DNA of 25,084 nucleotides. Source: CBFHMJ01 sp965656875 (GTDB lineage: Bacteria; Pseudomonadota; Gammaproteobacteria; Enterobacterales; Alteromonadaceae). Below the pieces are notes generated by a model, which ran no database searches, was not told where the DNA came from, and saw nothing but the letters and a program-made list of their open reading frames with translations. Within the stretch, counting starts at the first letter, position 1. The number at the start of each line of letters is the position of its first letter. The position numbers were made by a program, and so were the translations under genes. Of this stretch, positions 1 through 8,900 are shown piece by piece. The DNA lies in NCBI GenBank assembly GCA_965656875.1, contig CBFHMJ010000040.1, forward strand, positions 1 to 25,084, in the 5' to 3' direction.

Positions 1-3000
1 CCGTCACCGGCTGCATCATCGACCACACCGTCGCTTCCGTCGGGCCGTAACAGTTCCACACCGCCCGGTTACCCTGTTGCAGTGTCTGTAACAGCGGCAG
101 CGGTAACGCTTCACCCCCACACAGCACAGTCAGGGAGTCATCGCCCATCCAGCCCGCATCCGCCAGCATCTGCCAGCTCGCCGGTGTCGCCTGCATCGCC
201 GTCACCGACTGGTCAGCAATCAGTTGCAGTAACGCATCCGGGTCCGTGGTCTGCTCACCCGAGGCCAGTACCACACAGCCACCGGCCGTCAGTGGCCCGA
301 ACAGCTCCAGCTGGGCAATATCAAAGTTCACCGTGGTCACCGCCAGCCAGCGGGTATCCGCCGATAACACCTCGCCCAGTTGCTGACGGGCGGCGGCGAT
401 AAAGTGATTCAGCGCCCCGTGGGAAATCGTCACCCCTTTGGGCTGACCGGTCGAACCCGAGGTGTAAATTAAATACGCCGGTAATTCGTCATGAGACGAG
501 TCAGACACCACCGGGGCATCCGACAACCGGGACCAGTCAAGCCGGCCAAGCGGTATCAGCTGTACCGTCGCCGCCGGCAGGTTGCCGGTCTCATCACCGC
601 ACAACACATACCGGATACCCGCGTCCTGAATCATGTGTGTCAGCCGGGCCGACGGATACGCCGGGTCCAGCGGCACCCACGCCGCGCCCACTTTCCACAC
701 CGCCAGCATCGCCACCGGCAGGGACAGGCCGCGATTCAGGCTCAGCCCCAGTACATCACCGGCCTGCACCGATGACGCCTGTAAATACTGCGCCAGCTGA
801 TTACTCTGTTGTTCCAGCTCGCGATAACTCAGGGTCTGTGTGTCACCACCGACGGCACTCACCACCGCGCTCATCCGCCCCGCCTCCGGGTGCCGGGCAA
901 AGGCACTCACCTGGCTCACCACGGAGACCACCGGTTCGGTCAGCGGCTGACTGGCCAGTTGTGCTGACAGCTGACGGATATCGTCGTCCGTCACCACACT
1001 GACCGTGTTCAGCGACCGTGAATCATCCTCGTCCAGTGCCGTCAGCACCTGTGACAACACCGCCATCACCTGGTCTGCCAGTCGTTGTGGCGAGAAGCCC
1101 CCTTTCACCTGGGTGTTCAGGACAAACCGTTCGCCCTGCTCGCCCACCTGTAAGGTGAACGGATAATTGGTTCGTTCACTGTTGCTGACCGTCTCGAAGC
1201 CCGACACAGAAGAGTCACCGGATGCATCAGCCCCGTCCGTCACCACGTCGTGACGGTAGTTCAGTAAGCTGTTAAACAGCGGCACACCGGCCGGCAGGTC
1301 ACTGCACTGCTGAGCATCCGCCAGAGGCATCTGCTCATGACTCATCAGCCCCGCCAGACCGTCACGCACCGCCGCCAGGCCATCCGCCACCGACTGTGTC
1401 AGTGACACCCGAAGCGGCAGTGTGTTCATGTAAAGCCCGATACTGCGCTGGGCAATATCATCATCCAGCATCCGACCGGCCAGCACCGTGCCGAACACCA
1501 CATCAGACCGGCCACTGCAACGCCCGGCCACCAGCGCCCACACCAGATGGAACACAATCGCCGGACTGAGCTGTCGGTCACGACAGGTGGCAATCAGCTG
1601 TTCGGCCAGCGCCGGAGGCAGCACCGTATCCGCCTCGGCCGCGATGTCCGCCGGGTCGTCCGGTAAATCAAACATCAGGCTGCTGTCAGTCACCCCGGCC
1701 AGGTGCTCCCTGAACCAGGCCTGGTCTCCCGCCCGGTCCTGTTGTAACCAGCGGGCAATAAAGTCACGGTACTGACGGGCCTCTTCCAGGGTTTCACCCT
1801 GTTGTAACCGGTGGATTTCATCCACCACCACGTCCAGTGCCAGATGGTCCATCAGCACGTGATGCCATTTCACCGCCAGCAACACCGTGCCGTCCTGATG
1901 GTCACCCCGTTGTAACTGAATCGCCGGGGCCTGTGTTAAGTCCAGCCACTGCTCGCCCGGTGCCACCAGCGCGGCCATCGTCCGGTCCAGTGTGCTGTCA
2001 CTACCTGCAAACACGGTTTCCACCGTCAGCGCCGCCTCTCGCAGCACCACCTGCACCGGTGTCGCCAGTCCGTCACTCAGCATCACCGTGCGCAGCACAT
2101 CATGTCGCGCTATCACCTGACGCAGTACCGACACAAAACGCTCCACCGCTTCACCCGAGTCAAACCGCAACAGTGCCGTCAGCACATACGGGTCTTTCCC
2201 ATCTTCTGCTGTCTGATGATGGAAATACAGCCCCTGTTGCAGCGGGGCTAATGGATAGATGTCCTGGATGTTGCCTGCGCCGCCGGGGATTTGCTGGGTG
2301 ACAGATTCAATCTCTGATTCACTTAATGTGATCAGCGGTAACATGTCAGGTGTGATCTGCTGACAATCAGCAGGAATCTGATTCTCGGGGATGTCTGTCT
2401 GTTCGTAATTTTCAAGATGTGGAGCTAACGATTGAATATCCGTCGCACCAAAGAAATCGGCAACAGATACCTGCCAACCGGCTTCACGCAACTGAGCAAC
2501 GGCTTTCATCACTAACAGAGAATGCCCACCCAGCGCGAAGAAATTATCGTGGACACCCACCTTTTTATCATGGGTGTCCTCATAAAGATCGCTATTGTTA
2601 TCTGAGGCTCTATCATGGACATCCATGTTTTTATCATGGGTGTCCACGTTAAACAGCCTACTGAATACATCGCACAATACCTGTTCTGCATCAGTGGTCG
2701 GTGCAACATAAACTGCTGATTTTTTGTTTGGTTCCGGTAAGGCTTTGCGGTCTAACTTGCCGTTCGTCGTCAGTGGGATTTCATCCAGCCAGACAAACGC
2801 TGACGGCACCATATAATCCGGTAACTGCTGACTAAGTTGCTGGCGTATTTCATCTTCAGACACGTCAGCATCTGAAACCAACCAGGCAACCAGTCGCTCA
2901 TCACGCACCATCACCACCGCATCGGTAATGCCTTCACAGGCCAGACACTGATGAACGATTTCGCCCGGTTCAATCCGCAAGCCATGCAGTTTCACCTGAT

Positions 3001-6000
3001 CATCGGCACGGCCCGTAAACACCAGATTTCCGTCAGCTAATCGACGCACTAAATCGCCGGTGCGATACAGGGTTTCATTCGCTGAAAACGGATGTTGTAT
3101 AAAGCGTTCAGCGGTTAATGCTGGCTGGCCAAGATAGCCGTTTGCCAGATTATCACCGCCAATGTATAGCTCACCAATGGCGCCGTCTGGTACCAGATTC
3201 ATCTGATTATCCAGCACCAGTAACGAGGTATTCTGAACAGGTTTACCAATCGGCACACTGCCCAAGCTGAACGGGCCAGAATCATTCGCAAACAACTCCG
3301 AGCAGTCAAAAGCACTGACGTCAATCGCCGCTTCCGTCGGACCATACAGGTTAAACATCGCAACATGGGGCGACTGTTGTTTAACTGTCTCGACCGTCGC
3401 AGTTTCCAGCGCCTCACCACTACAGAACAGGTAACGCACTGAATCGGCAAATTCAGTCTGCTGCATGAACACGTTCAACATGGATGGCACGAAGTGCAAT
3501 ACGGAAATCTGTGCCTCGTTAATCAAAGAGGATAGATAACCCGGGTCTTTATGACCGTCTGGTTTTGCCAGCACTAAACTCGCGCCTTCACGCAGCGGCC
3601 AGAAGAATTCCCACACTGAGACATCAAAGGTATACGGGGTTTTCTGAAGGACGTTGTCCGACGCCGTTAAACCGTATTCCTGTTGCATCCAGTCCAGACG
3701 ATTCACTATCGCGTGGTGACTGATTTGCACGCCTTTTGGCTGCCCGGTCGAACCCGAAGTGTAAATTACATAGGCCAGATTCTCTGGTGTCAGGTCGGAT
3801 ATCTCAGGATTTGCAATACCCTCTGAACGACTAGCATCGGATTGAACATCGCTTACAAGGACACCCAGCTTAAAGTGTTTGATCCCAGCGTCATTGGTCA
3901 GCACCAGTTTCGCACTGGAATCAGTTTCTATCTGCGCTAACCGCGCCTGAGGTGCGGCGGTATCCAGCGGTAAATAAGCCGCGCCAGCTTTTACAATCGC
4001 CAGCAACGACACCACTAACTCCAGGCTACGTTCCAGGCAGACAGCCACGATATCGCCCGGCAGCACACCGCGAGCAATTAAACCGTGTGCTAACTGATTC
4101 GCCTGTTGATTCAACTGTTGATACGTCAACACGTTATCGTCAAATACGACAGCGACTACGTCCGGTGTTTGTTCGGCTTGCTGTTCAAAAGCGGTATGCA
4201 GTTGTTGTGATGCAACATCAACACGTTCTCCCTGAGCATGTTGCAATGCGGACTGACGTTGCTCCTGAGACATCACTGGCAGATCAGCTAATGACAGTTG
4301 CAGAACATCTGGCTGAATGAGGTGATTCAGTAATGTCGAGAACTGTTGTGCTAATGCTGCGATGTGTGATTGTGTGAAAATTTCGGTGTTGTAAATCCAG
4401 GACAGATTCAGACCTGACTCGTCAAATGCTGCTGTGATTTCCAGCTCAAAACGAGTCCGTTTAGTCTGTGCTTTAGCATGGGTGTCCACGTTAGCGTCAG
4501 TGACCGTTATGCCATCTAGTGACAGCGCGGATGTATCGCCGCCGTTCATCGTTAACATAATCTGGAACAGTGGACTGTGTTGACGACTACGTTGACTGAC
4601 ACAATGTTCAACCAGGTGATCAAAAGGAATATCCTGATGGGCCTGAGCGCCGAGATTAACGTCACGAATATGCGTGAAATAATCAGCGACTGATCGGTTT
4701 TGCGTGTCGGCACGCAACACCAGGGTATTCGCAAAGAATCCAATTAAAGGAGCAACAGCATCGTCAGGACGATTCGCCATTGGCGTGCCAATAACAATGT
4801 CATCTTCATAGCTATGTCGAGATAACACCAGCGCCAATGCGCCATGCAATAACATAAATGGTGTGAGGTGAGTCTGTTGTGCCAGTGCAAGCAGCGAGTC
4901 ACTCAACGATTTTTCAATGTGAGTACTAACCTGATGACCCAGGTGCTGATTATTCACTGGTCGAGGAAAGTCAGTCGCCAGACTGTGAACCGCAGGCGCA
5001 CCGTCCAGCACATCCTTCCAGTAGTCGAGCTGCGACTGCATAGCCACCGTTAATTGTTGTGGTTTGTCGGTATCCTGCTCGTGTCCAACACGGCCAAATA
5101 ACAGGGCTTGTTGCCAAAGTGCATAATCACGATATTGCACAGACAATGGCGCTAAATCAGCCTTGCTGCCAGCCACTTCTGACTGATACAACACACTGAA
5201 TTCACGTAACAAAATATCTACTGACCAGCCATCACCAGCAATATGATGTAAGCAGAATAATAAGATTGATTGTTCTGTATTTTGCTCGTCACTCAGGGAG
5301 ATCACAGCAGCCCGGAGCATCAACTCTGATGACAAATCAAATGGTTTGTCCTGATGTTCCCGTTGCAAACTTAAGGATGTTTGATGTTGCTGTTCGGCAC
5401 TTAAGCGGGACAAGTCGTGTCGTTCAAGTTTAAACGGTGTCGCAGGCAGAACACGTTGATACACACGTTCATCTTCCTGAGCATAAACCGTTCGCAGCAC
5501 TTGATGACGTTCAGTCAACAACGTCAAAGCGCGTTCAGCGGCATCAACATCAAATGGACCAGACAATCGCAATGCCGCAGGCATGTGGTATTCGGTGCTG
5601 CCCTGTTGAAGCGCATCAATAAACCACAATCTTGACTGAGCAAACGACGCCAGTGAGACATCCGTATCAGCCAGATTAAATGACGTAATCGCTGCGCGAG
5701 TCTCACCCGGCGCAAGCTGACTGATCACCTCTGCCAGCGAGCGGATGGTTGCATCATTGAGTAACTGAGCAATGGTAATTTCAACCTGCAATTTGGCCCG
5801 AATAGCATTAATCAGCCGGGTCATTTGCAATGAATGGCCGCCTAATTCGAAGAAATTGGACAGTACGCTCAGGCTTGCTGCATCCAGTTGAAGAACGTCA
5901 GCCCAGATTGCAACCAGTGCTTTTTCCAGCTCAGTTTCAGGGGCTTGAATTTCTGCCTGCCATGCAGTGAAATCCGGTTCTGGTAAGGCTTTCTTATCAA

Positions 6001-8887
6001 TTTTACCGTTTGGTGTCAGAGGTAATGATGTCAGTACAGTGAATGCCGCAGGCTGCATATACCCGGGCAGTTTATTTCTTAAATGTTGCTTGATGCTGAC
6101 AACGGTATCTGACTGACTTTTACTTTGTTCATTGAGCACTAACCAGCTGACCAGTCGGGCGTCTTGCTGAGGCTGTGCCGCGTCCTGCCAAACAGTAACG
6201 GCGCAATTTGCCACTTCAGGGAAAGCTTGCAGGACGGTTTCAATTTCGCGAAGTTCAATTCGATGACCACGGACTTTGACCTGATCATCAGCACGTCCGA
6301 TAAATTCCAGATTACCGTCAGATTGCCAGCGCACCAGATCACCGGTTTTGAATAATCGTTGCGCCTGCCCGGCGTTATCAATATCAACGTTACCGATATC
6401 GACATTAACGAACCGTTCAGCGGTTAACGATGGTTGTCCGGTATAGCCTTTCGCCAGACTCGGGCCACCAATCCATAATTCACCAATAGCGCCCAGCGGC
6501 ATTAATTGCGCCTGAGTTTTGCTCTCATCAACGGAAGGTTCCAGCACATAATGAGCGTAATTTGCCAGTGGCTGTCCAATCGACTGAGTTAACCCAGTCG
6601 TTTGATCAGTCGTAACCGTTTTAACCATTGACCAGATAGTGGCTTCTGTCGGACCATAGCAATTCAATAGTTGACGACAAACAGGCAGCAGCCGTTGTGC
6701 AGTCGCGTTAGACAGGGGTTCGCCACCGCACAATACTGTCAGTGTTGATTCACGATCCCCTTGCCATCCAGCATTCAACAGGTTTTCCCACAGCGAAGGC
6801 GTTGCCTGAGCAATATCAGGCTGTTGCTCGTCAATCAACTGAGTAAGTAATAACGGATCTTTCGCAACGTCGTCGGCAACCAGAATAACTTCGCCACCAA
6901 AACTAATCGGGCCAAGCAATTCCAGCAGTGAAATATCAAATGATAATGTCGTCGTCGCCAGCATACGCGCTGATGCTAACTGTCCTGATAAGCGATCATT
7001 CATGGCTATCAGGAAGTTATCTAATGCCCGATGACTGACTTCCACCCCTTTAGGTTTACCCGTTGAGCCCGAGGTGAAAATCACATAGGCCAGATCATCA
7101 GTTTCAACCTGTACGGCTGGTGCATGAATCGCGGCTACATCGCAAGATACAATCTGTTGTTGAATAGCGGTGTCATTCAGATTAACGATGTCAGCTTGTT
7201 CAACACCTTTCAGCCCGGAATCACTGACCAACAACAGGCGCATACCAGACTGTTCGATAATATGGTTTAACCGTTCAACCGGATGAGCAGGGTCAAGCGG
7301 CACAAACGCGGCACCCGTTTTTAATACGGCCAACATGGCCGCTAATGTGTTCACACGACGCGGTAAGCACAAGCCAACCAGGTCGCCTTTTCCAATGCCT
7401 TTTTCTACCATCCAGGCTGCAAGCTGATCAGACTGATTATTCAGTTCTTCATAGCTCAGTGAGTCGGATGCAGGTTGAGTAACCGCTGCCAGTTTTGGCG
7501 TTTTATTAGCTTGTTCAACAATGCGTTGATGCACCGGTAAGCATTCAAGCTGTGCAGGTAACGCCGGACGACAACCAAAATCTTGTATCGCGTTAACGGC
7601 ATCCTCGGCAACCAGCGACATCTGACGCATTGGTTGATCCAACGCTTCAATGCATTGCGAAGCAAAATGGATCAGATCATCACCAATGGCTGCAACATCA
7701 GCCGTGCTGAAGTACTCGAAGTTGTAGTCCAGTAGCAAGTTATCGTTATTAGATTCACGCCAGACCGTCAGCTTAAGCGGCATGATGTCCTGGTTATGAC
7801 ACAGATAATGCAGCGTAGATGGTTTACTACCGAGCTGAATATCCTGGTCCACTTCCAGATAGCTAAAGAACAATTGCAATAATTGTTTGTTCTCAGCCAT
7901 CAGATTCAGATCACGGCTAATGTGCGCCAGTGGATATCGCTTATGTCTGAACATTTTGCGTTGTTCATTAACGATATCGCTGATGAACTGGCGCATCGAC
8001 CCGTCAGAACCGAGTGACATCAACAACGGATTGACGTTCATGAATACGCCGAGCTGTTCGCGCTCTGCTTTACTCCGGTTATGGGTAGGAACAGCCATGA
8101 CCAGAGACTCTTTGTAGCGGGACAACATAAAATACGCAGCAAAAACGGCGAGGAAAAAGTTGGGTTCGTTGATCCCTTCTTCAGCAGCAACACGAGCTAT
8201 CTTGTCGGTCAGTTCCTGGGGGATGCGAGCAACTAAGCGAGAACCTGGCGTCGGGTTTAATCCGGCGGGATAACGCTTTAAAAAGGGCTGATCGAAGTTG
8301 TGAGATGACAGATGTTGCCAGAACGCTTTGTCTTTCTGATATTTTTCACTGTTCTGATAGTCGAGGTCGCGTTGCACACGATGTTCGATTAACGTCCATG
8401 ACTCAACGTCGAGAGCATCACCCTGATAGGCCCGTTCAAAGTTACGCACCATATTGATGAAACCCAGACCATCAAAGATCAGGTGGTGCGTCATGAGCAT
8501 AAACCGATGCTCCGAGGGTGAAATTTTCATCAACACAAAGTTGAACAGCTCACCACCGAATACATTGAAGGGCGTTTCAAATGCTTCTTTTAAATAAGCA
8601 TCACATGCGGCAACGGGGTCAGGCTCACCAGTGAAATCAATATAGGGAATTTCACCGGGCATGGTATCAGATAAGTACTGAACCGCCTTACCATCAACCT
8701 GCTCGAATCGAGTACGCAGGATGTCATAGTTCGCCATGACCTGTTTGTTAGCTGCCAACAATCGAGGCAAATCAACATCATGAATCAGGAAATAGCCGCC
8801 TACATTATGGTAAGCAGTATTTTCAATGACATACTGGTGTTCGAGGTAAATATTTTCCTGCGCAAGCGACAAGGATACTTTAGACAT
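1..8887 (-). CDS. Non-ribosomal peptide synthetase, three modules visible (C-A-T, C-A-T, C-A...), 3' end outside window
   Basis: One unbroken frame of 2,962 codons runs from ATG at 8887 (AAGGG ribosome site 9 bases upstream) to the left edge. Module 1: C domain with HHLIFDG at residues 134-140, A domain, T domain with LGGHS (Ser1019). Module 2: C domain with HHIAGDG (His1214-His1215), A domain, T domain with LGGHS (Ser2123). Module 3: C domain with HHVLMDH (from His2342) and an A domain cut after its NCYGPTEATVWS motif. Hand-aligned pocket residues are DILQLGCIWK for A1 (glycine-like), DVWHFSLIDK for A2 (serine, as in EntF) and DILQLGCVW for A3 (glycine-like). C2 looks like an ordinary LCL domain. 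C3 begins YPLAPLQQGLYFHH and has an HH-rich N-terminal motif like dual epimerisation/condensation domains, so D-Ser is possible. A C domain at the very N terminus fits acyl initiation, or loading from an upstream enzyme. Repeats inserted in T2 add about 28-30 residues. Module 3 is far more GC-rich than modules 1-2. Confidence 0.97.
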   Translation of the reverse strand, partial: MSKVSLSLAQENIYLEHQYVIENTAYHNVGGYFLIHDVDLPRLLAANKQVMANYDILRTRFEQVDGKAVQYLSDTMPGEIPYIDFTGEPDPVAACDAYLKEAFETPFNVFGGELFNFVLMKISPSEHRFMLMTHHLIFDGLGFINMVRNFERAYQGDALDVESWTLIEHRVQRDLDYQNSEKYQKDKAFWQHLSSHNFDQPFLKRYPAGLNPTPGSRLVARIPQELTDKIARVAAEEGINEPNFFLAVFAAYFMLSRYKESLVMAVPTHNRSKAEREQLGVFMNVNPLLMSLGSDGSMRQFISDIVNEQRKMFRHKRYPLAHISRDLNLMAENKQLLQLFFSYLEVDQDIQLGSKPSTLHYLCHNQDIMPLKLTVWRESNNDNLLLDYNFEYFSTADVAAIGDDLIHFASQCIEALDQPMRQMSLVAEDAVNAIQDFGCRPALPAQLECLPVHQRIVEQANKTPKLAAVTQPASDSLSYEELNNQSDQLAAWMVEKGIGKGDLVGLCLPRRVNTLAAMLAVLKTGAAFVPLDPAHPVERLNHIIEQSGMRLLLVSDSGLKGVEQADIVNLNDTAIQQQIVSCDVAAIHAPAVQVETDDLAYVIFTSGSTGKPKGVEVSHRALDNFLIAMNDRLSGQLASARMLATTTLSFDISLLELLGPISFGGEVILVADDVAKDPLLLTQLIDEQQPDIAQATPSLWENLLNAGWQGDRESTLTVLCGGEPLSNATAQRLLPVCRQLLNCYGPTEATIWSMVKTVTTDQTTGLTQSIGQPLANYAHYVLEPSVDESKTQAQLMPLGAIGELWIGGPSLAKGYTGQPSLTAERFVNVDIGNVDIDNAGQAQRLFKTGDLVRWQSDGNLEFIGRADDQVKVRGHRIELREIETVLQAFPEVANCAVTVWQDAAQPQQDARLVSWLVLNEQSKSQSDTVVSIKQHLRNKLPGYMQPAAFTVLTSLPLTPNGKIDKKALPEPDFTAWQAEIQAPETELEKALVAIWADVLQLDAASLSVLSNFFELGGHSLQMTRLINAIRAKLQVEITIAQLLNDATIRSLAEVISQLAPGETRAAITSFNLADTDVSLASFAQSRLWFIDALQQGSTEYHMPAALRLSGPFDVDAAERALTLLTERHQVLRTVYAQEDERVYQRVLPATPFKLERHDLSRLSAEQQHQTSLSLQREHQDKPFDLSSELMLRAAVISLSDEQNTEQSILLFCLHHIAGDGWSVDILLREFSVLYQSEVAGSKADLAPLSVQYRDYALWQQALLFGRVGHEQDTDKPQQLTVAMQSQLDYWKDVLDGAPAVHSLATDFPRPVNNQHLGHQVSTHIEKSLSDSLLALAQQTHLTPFMLLHGALALVLSRHSYEDDIVIGTPMANRPDDAVAPLIGFFANTLVLRADTQNRSVADYFTHIRDVNLGAQAHQDIPFDHLVEHCVSQRSRQHSPLFQIMLTMNGGDTSALSLDGITVTDANVDTHAKAQTKRTRFELEITAAFDESGLNLSWIYNTEIFTQSHIAALAQQFSTLLNHLIQPDVLQLSLADLPVMSQEQRQSALQHAQGERVDVASQQLHTAFEQQAEQTPDVVAVVFDDNVLTYQQLNQQANQLAHGLIARGVLPGDIVAVCLERSLELVVSLLAIVKAGAAYLPLDTAAPQARLAQIETDSSAKLVLTNDAGIKHFKLGVLVSDVQSDASRSEGIANPEISDLTPENLAYVIYTSGSTGQPKGVQISHHAIVNRLDWMQQEYGLTASDNVLQKTPYTFDVSVWEFFWPLREGASLVLAKPDGHKDPGYLSSLINEAQISVLHFVPSMLNVFMQQTEFADSVRYLFCSGEALETATVETVKQQSPHVAMFNLYGPTEAAIDVSAFDCSELFANDSGPFSLGSVPIGKPVQNTSLLVLDNQMNLVPDGAIGELYIGGDNLANGYLGQPALTAERFIQHPFSANETLYRTGDLVRRLADGNLVFTGRADDQVKLHGLRIEPGEIVHQCLACEGITDAVVMVRDERLVAWLVSDADVSEDEIRQQLSQQLPDYMVPSAFVWLDEIPLTTNGKLDRKALPEPNKKSAVYVAPTTDAEQVLCDVFSRLFNVDTHDKNMDVHDRASDNNSDLYEDTHDKKVGVHDNFFALGGHSLLVMKAVAQLREAGWQVSVADFFGATDIQSLAPHLENYEQTDIPENQIPADCQQITPDMLPLITLSESEIESVTQQIPGGAGNIQDIYPLAPLQQGLYFHHQTAEDGKDPYVLTALLRFDSGEAVERFVSVLRQVIARHDVLRTVMLSDGLATPVQVVLREAALTVETVFAGSDSTLDRTMAALVAPGEQWLDLTQAPAIQLQRGDHQDGTVLLAVKWHHVLMDHLALDVVVDEIHRLQQGETLEEARQYRDFIARWLQQDRAGDQAWFREHLAGVTDSSLMFDLPDDPADIAAEADTVLPPALAEQLIATCRDRQLSPAIVFHLVWALVAGRCSGRSDVVFGTVLAGRMLDDDIAQRSIGLYMNTLPLRVSLTQSVADGLAAVRDGLAGLMSHEQMPLADAQQCSDLPAGVPLFNSLLNYRHDVVTDGADASGDSSVSGFETVSNSERTNYPFTLQVGEQGERFVLNTQVKGGFSPQRLADQVMAVLSQVLTALDEDDSRSLNTVSVVTDDDIRQLSAQLASQPLTEPVVSVVSQVSAFARHPEAGRMSAVVSAVGGDTQTLSYRELEQQSNQLAQYLQASSVQAGDVLGLSLNRGLSLPVAMLAVWKVGAAWVPLDPAYPSARLTHMIQDAGIRYVLCGDETGNLPAATVQLIPLGRLDWSRLSDAPVVSDSSHDELPAYLIYTSGSTGQPKGVTISHGALNHFIAAARQQLGEVLSADTRWLAVTTVNFDIAQLELFGPLTAGGCVVLASGEQTTDPDALLQLIADQSVTAMQATPASWQMLADAGWMGDDSLTVLCGGEALPLPLLQTLQQGNRAVWNCYGPTEATVWSMMQPVT
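2549..2648. repeat. Doublet of REP-like palindromes inside the NRPS T2 domain
   Basis: Two complete units, 2551-2579 and 2617-2645, separated by 37 bases. Outer edges are inverted copies of each other (GTGGACACCCA on the left, TGGGTGTCCACG on the right), so the pair forms one composite inverted element. On the minus strand it is read in frame as DTHDKNMDVHD, an 11-residue link and DTHDKKVGVHD, with no stop codon (residues about 2082-2113). Confidence 0.92.
3859..3867. repeat. Single repeat arm in NRPS A2 domain
   Basis: GGACACCCA with a following CTTAAAG-type spacer but no second arm. It encodes LGVL on the minus strand. It may be a relic or chance. Confidence 0.3.
4477..4493. repeat. Single repeat arm with conserved flank in NRPS C2 domain
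   Basis: CATGGGTGTCCACGTTA is identical over 17 bases to the edge of the T2 doublet (2635-2651). The other arm is missing. It encodes NVDTHAKA, closely similar to NVDTHDKN of the doublet. Confidence 0.6.
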
Positions 8888-8900
8888 AGACAACTACCCT

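Noticed and set aside
1..2301. Several plus-strand Pro/Ala/Ser-rich open frames
   Set aside because: They are antisense shadows of the GC-rich NRPS module, with low-complexity composition and no start signals.
2549..2648. Frameshift or pseudogene in the NRPS at the repeats
   Set aside because: Hand translation shows one frame from 8887 to the left edge with all motifs in place on both sides of the insert.
2419..2652. Plus-strand open frame encoding HPPFYHGCP- and HPCFYHGCP-type repeats
   Set aside because: It is the reverse strand of the palindrome doublet inside the NRPS; it has no ribosome site and the NRPS frame is continuous.
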